Of a stretch of DNA of 6,965 nt, positions 5,129 to 6,965 are shown piece after piece (positions within the stretch are counted from its first letter, which is position 1; each line of letters starts with the position of its first letter). The translations under genes and the position numbers were made by a program. The stretch spans positions 1-6,965 of the forward strand of contig JALTYD010000012.1 of NCBI GenBank assembly GCA_027046525.1, read 5' to 3'. The notes under the pieces were generated by a model. That model did no database searches, was not told where the DNA came from, and saw nothing but the letters and a program-made list of their open reading frames with translations. The DNA comes from Pyrodictiaceae archaeon. GTDB taxonomy: Archaea > Thermoproteota > Thermoprotei_A > Sulfolobales > Pyrodictiaceae.

Positions 5129-6943
5129 CTAGTAGAATCTACTAATACCATACGTTAGTACACTAGTTGATACAGCTAGAGATGCTAGAGTCGCTCCATC
5201 ATCACCTAAGAGTACTACTAGCCATAGAGGCATTACTCCAGAGAAGCCTCCTATGATAGCAACTATTTTGATTATTGAAGCTATCGAGAAAGCAGCGAGG
5301 AGAGCTAGTATGTATGCTTTGCTAGATCTAAATACATCTACTACTCTCTCTATTCTATTAACTACTACATCTGCTGTCTCTATCACGAGATCGAGATCTC
5401 CTACAGCTATACCGATATCTGCAGATGCTAGTGCTTCTAGATCATTAACTCCATCACCTACCATAGCTACATAACCATACTTCTCTCTAAGATTCTCTAT
5501 GAGTTCTAGCTTTTTCTGAGGCGATAACTCGTAGTAGTATTCATCAACTCCTAGCTCACGAGCTACTTCTTCGACATTACTCTTTTTATCGCCACTTGCT
5601 ATAATGACTTTCATACCACTACTCTTGAGCATATCTACTATCTTTCTTGCACCTGATTCAACAACATCCTTGAAGCACAGATAACCTACACTACCATCTA
5701 CTCCTACATATACAGTTGCTCCATTACAGCTAACTTCTAGCTCATTGTATCCCACGAAACTCTTTGAGCCTATTTTTACACGTACGCCATCGACATATGC
5801 TTCAACACCCTTGCCTGGAATATCTCTTATTCTACGTGGAATAGGTATTTTGAGTCTACGTTTTTCTGCTTCCCTAACAATAGCTCTGCTGAGTGGATGC
5901 ACACTTGCTGATGCAGTAGATGCAGCTAGTCTTAGAACTTCTTCTTCCCTATAGCCTGCTGGAGCTCTTATTTCTACAAGCTGTGGTGAGCCTAGTGTGA
6001 GTGTCCCTGTTTTGTCGAATACAACTACTCTCACTTTATTGGCTCTCTCAAGATATTTACTCTCTTTTATAACAATACCACGTCTAGCTGCAATAGCAAC
6101 ACTTGCTAGGACAGACACCGAGCTTGATAACAGGTATGCACTTGGACAACCAGCTATTAGTACTGAGACTAGCCCTCTTATACTATAGCTAGTATAAGCT
6201 ATGATAGAAGAAGCAATGACTAAGACTGTTAGATAGGGCATCATTCGCTCAATAAGTCTCTGTATACTACTCTTTGCTTCAACTATCTTCCTACTATAGC
6301 TTATTACGAGCTGCAATGTAGATTCTTCAGCTTTCTTAGTAGCATATACTTTCACAGCATCTCCAGCATTGATGTATCCACTAGCTACAGGTTCTCCTTT
6401 CTCGAAGCTCCGTGGAATAGGCTCACCAGTGATATATCTTGTATCAAATACTCCAGGTTCTAGCAATATACCATCGACTGGTACTGCTTCACCTCTACGG
6501 ATCATTAGTATCCATCCAGGCTCTATCTTCTCAGTTTCTACTTCTACTACTCCTTCATCTCTAACTACGAGGACTCTATCTGGTACAATCTTGCTAGTTG
6601 CTGTTAGTCTCCTAATAGCTATCTCTTCTGCTACTTCTTCTACTATTTCTGCTATTGAGTATAGAATCATTACAATAAAGCCTTCTCTATAATAACCTGT
6701 ATAAGATGATACAAGTGCTACAGTAGCCATTAATATATCAGGTGTAAATAGAGCCTTGTACTTTATGAAGAAATAGAATCTAGCTAGTAGGTAGAAACCT
6801 ATACCATAGAGTATATACTGGTAGATAATAGATTCGTATCTAAACATCAAGAGTAGAGAAGCTAGACTAGCTATACCTATAACTGACCAGAGGATTCTGC
6901 TCTCTAAGATTTCCTCTATATCTCTATATCTATCTTCTACCAT
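5129..6943 (-). CDS. P1B-type metal-transporting ATPase, zinc/cadmium-like, with CPS in place of CPC
   Basis: The 604-residue membrane pump has the P-type ATPase core in order: two N-terminal helices (about 18-33, 41-60), helices 3-4 (about 70-110), actuator loop TGEP (172-175), helices 5-6 with the metal-site motif CPS (266-268), DKTGT with phosphorylated D310, the P1B-specific SVHP (347-350) and GKG in the nucleotide domain, GDGVND hinge (496-501), and helices 7-8. K559 and the GDDGAT stretch (D581) in the last two helices line up with the lysine and metal-binding aspartate of the ZntA (P1B-2) zinc/cadmium/lead pumps, so export of a divalent soft metal is the best guess. The second cysteine of the usual CPC is serine. 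No N-terminal CxxC metal-binding domain is seen. The ATG at 6943 is 22 bases from the window edge and no in-frame stop precedes it, so the true start, and any extra N-terminal domain, could lie outside. The thioredoxin-CcdA gene follows 89 bases downstream. Confidence 0.9.
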   Translation of the reverse strand: MVEDRYRDIEEILESRILWSVIGIASLASLLLMFRYESIIYQYILYGIGFYLLARFYFFIKYKALFTPDILMATVALVSSYTGYYREGFIVMILYSIAEIVEEVAEEIAIRRLTATSKIVPDRVLVVRDEGVVEVETEKIEPGWILMIRRGEAVPVDGILLEPGVFDTRYITGEPIPRSFEKGEPVASGYINAGDAVKVYATKKAEESTLQLVISYSRKIVEAKSSIQRLIERMMPYLTVLVIASSIIAYTSYSIRGLVSVLIAGCPSAYLLSSSVSVLASVAIAARRGIVIKESKYLERANKVRVVVFDKTGTLTLGSPQLVEIRAPAGYREEEVLRLAASTASASVHPLSRAIVREAEKRRLKIPIPRRIRDIPGKGVEAYVDGVRVKIGSKSFVGYNELEVSCNGATVYVGVDGSVGYLCFKDVVESGARKIVDMLKSSGMKVIIASGDKKSNVEEVARELGVDEYYYELSPQKKLELIENLREKYGYVAMVGDGVNDLEALASADIGIAVGDLDLVIETADVVVNRIERVVDVFRSSKAYILALLAAFSIASIIKIVAIIGGFSGVMPLWLVVLLGDDGATLASLAVSTSVLTYGISRFY

Positions 6944-6944
6944 A

Positions 6945-6952
6945 CTGTACAG
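6945..6952. repeat. 8-base palindrome next to the metal ATPase start codon
   Basis: CTGTACAG is self-complementary and ends one base before the ATG at 6943. It could be an operator half for a metal or redox regulator, but if the gene really starts outside the window it would simply be coding sequence. The same 8-mer occurs at 5-12 inside the left-edge ORF, which argues that it may be chance. Confidence 0.25.
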
Positions 6953-6965
6953 CCGTGTATAAGCC

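Noticed and set aside
5..6952. CTGTACAG at both ends of the window, considered as a flanking repeat or element boundary
   Set aside because: Only the 8-mer plus one following base match, with no target duplication and no transposase or integrase between; ordinary chromosomal genes fill the interval.

Overview
The window looks like a piece of a thermophilic archaeal chromosome, most likely a crenarchaeon (Thermoproteota). The signs are an archaeal-type separate alpha subunit of ADP-forming acyl-CoA synthetase, TATA-like boxes at archaeal spacing with short leaders, very heavy use of AGA, CTA, ATA and GTA codons, GTG and TTG starts, and a base composition in the low 40s % GC by sampling. Genus is not assigned. 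No rRNA, tRNA, CRISPR array or mobile element is visible. About 94 % of the sequence is coding.

Left to right: (1) a minus-strand ORF runs off the left edge (1-275) with no recognised function. (2) A divergent gap (276-393) holds two perfect inverted repeats. (3) Two plus-strand metabolic genes follow: a radical SAM protein of the PflA-like/AmmeMemoRadiSam type (394-1551) and an ADP-forming acetyl-CoA synthetase alpha subunit (1600-3006). (4) A 34-base convergent junction separates them from three minus-strand genes, in transcription order a P1B-type metal ATPase (6943-5129), a thioredoxin-CcdA fusion resembling a rearranged DsbD (5039-3828) and an NfsA-like nitroreductase (3769-3041).

The minus-strand trio is the most interesting part. 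A metal pump, a membrane thiol-electron conduit and a flavin reductase lie in a row, which suggests metal or thiol-redox homeostasis at the cell envelope. However, the second and third genes each have their own TATA-like box with a dyad just downstream, so they may be separately controlled rather than one strict operon. Two protein oddities stand out: the ATPase has CPS where zinc/cadmium pumps have CPC, and the CcdA part carries an extra CPAC motif in a predicted cytoplasmic loop.

At the whole-window scale the tetramer CTAG, which is scarce in many prokaryotic genomes, is several-fold more common than base composition predicts. I see no clearly new multi-gene system. The candidates worth checking are the CPS pump, the Trx-CcdA fusion and the dyads at the promoters.
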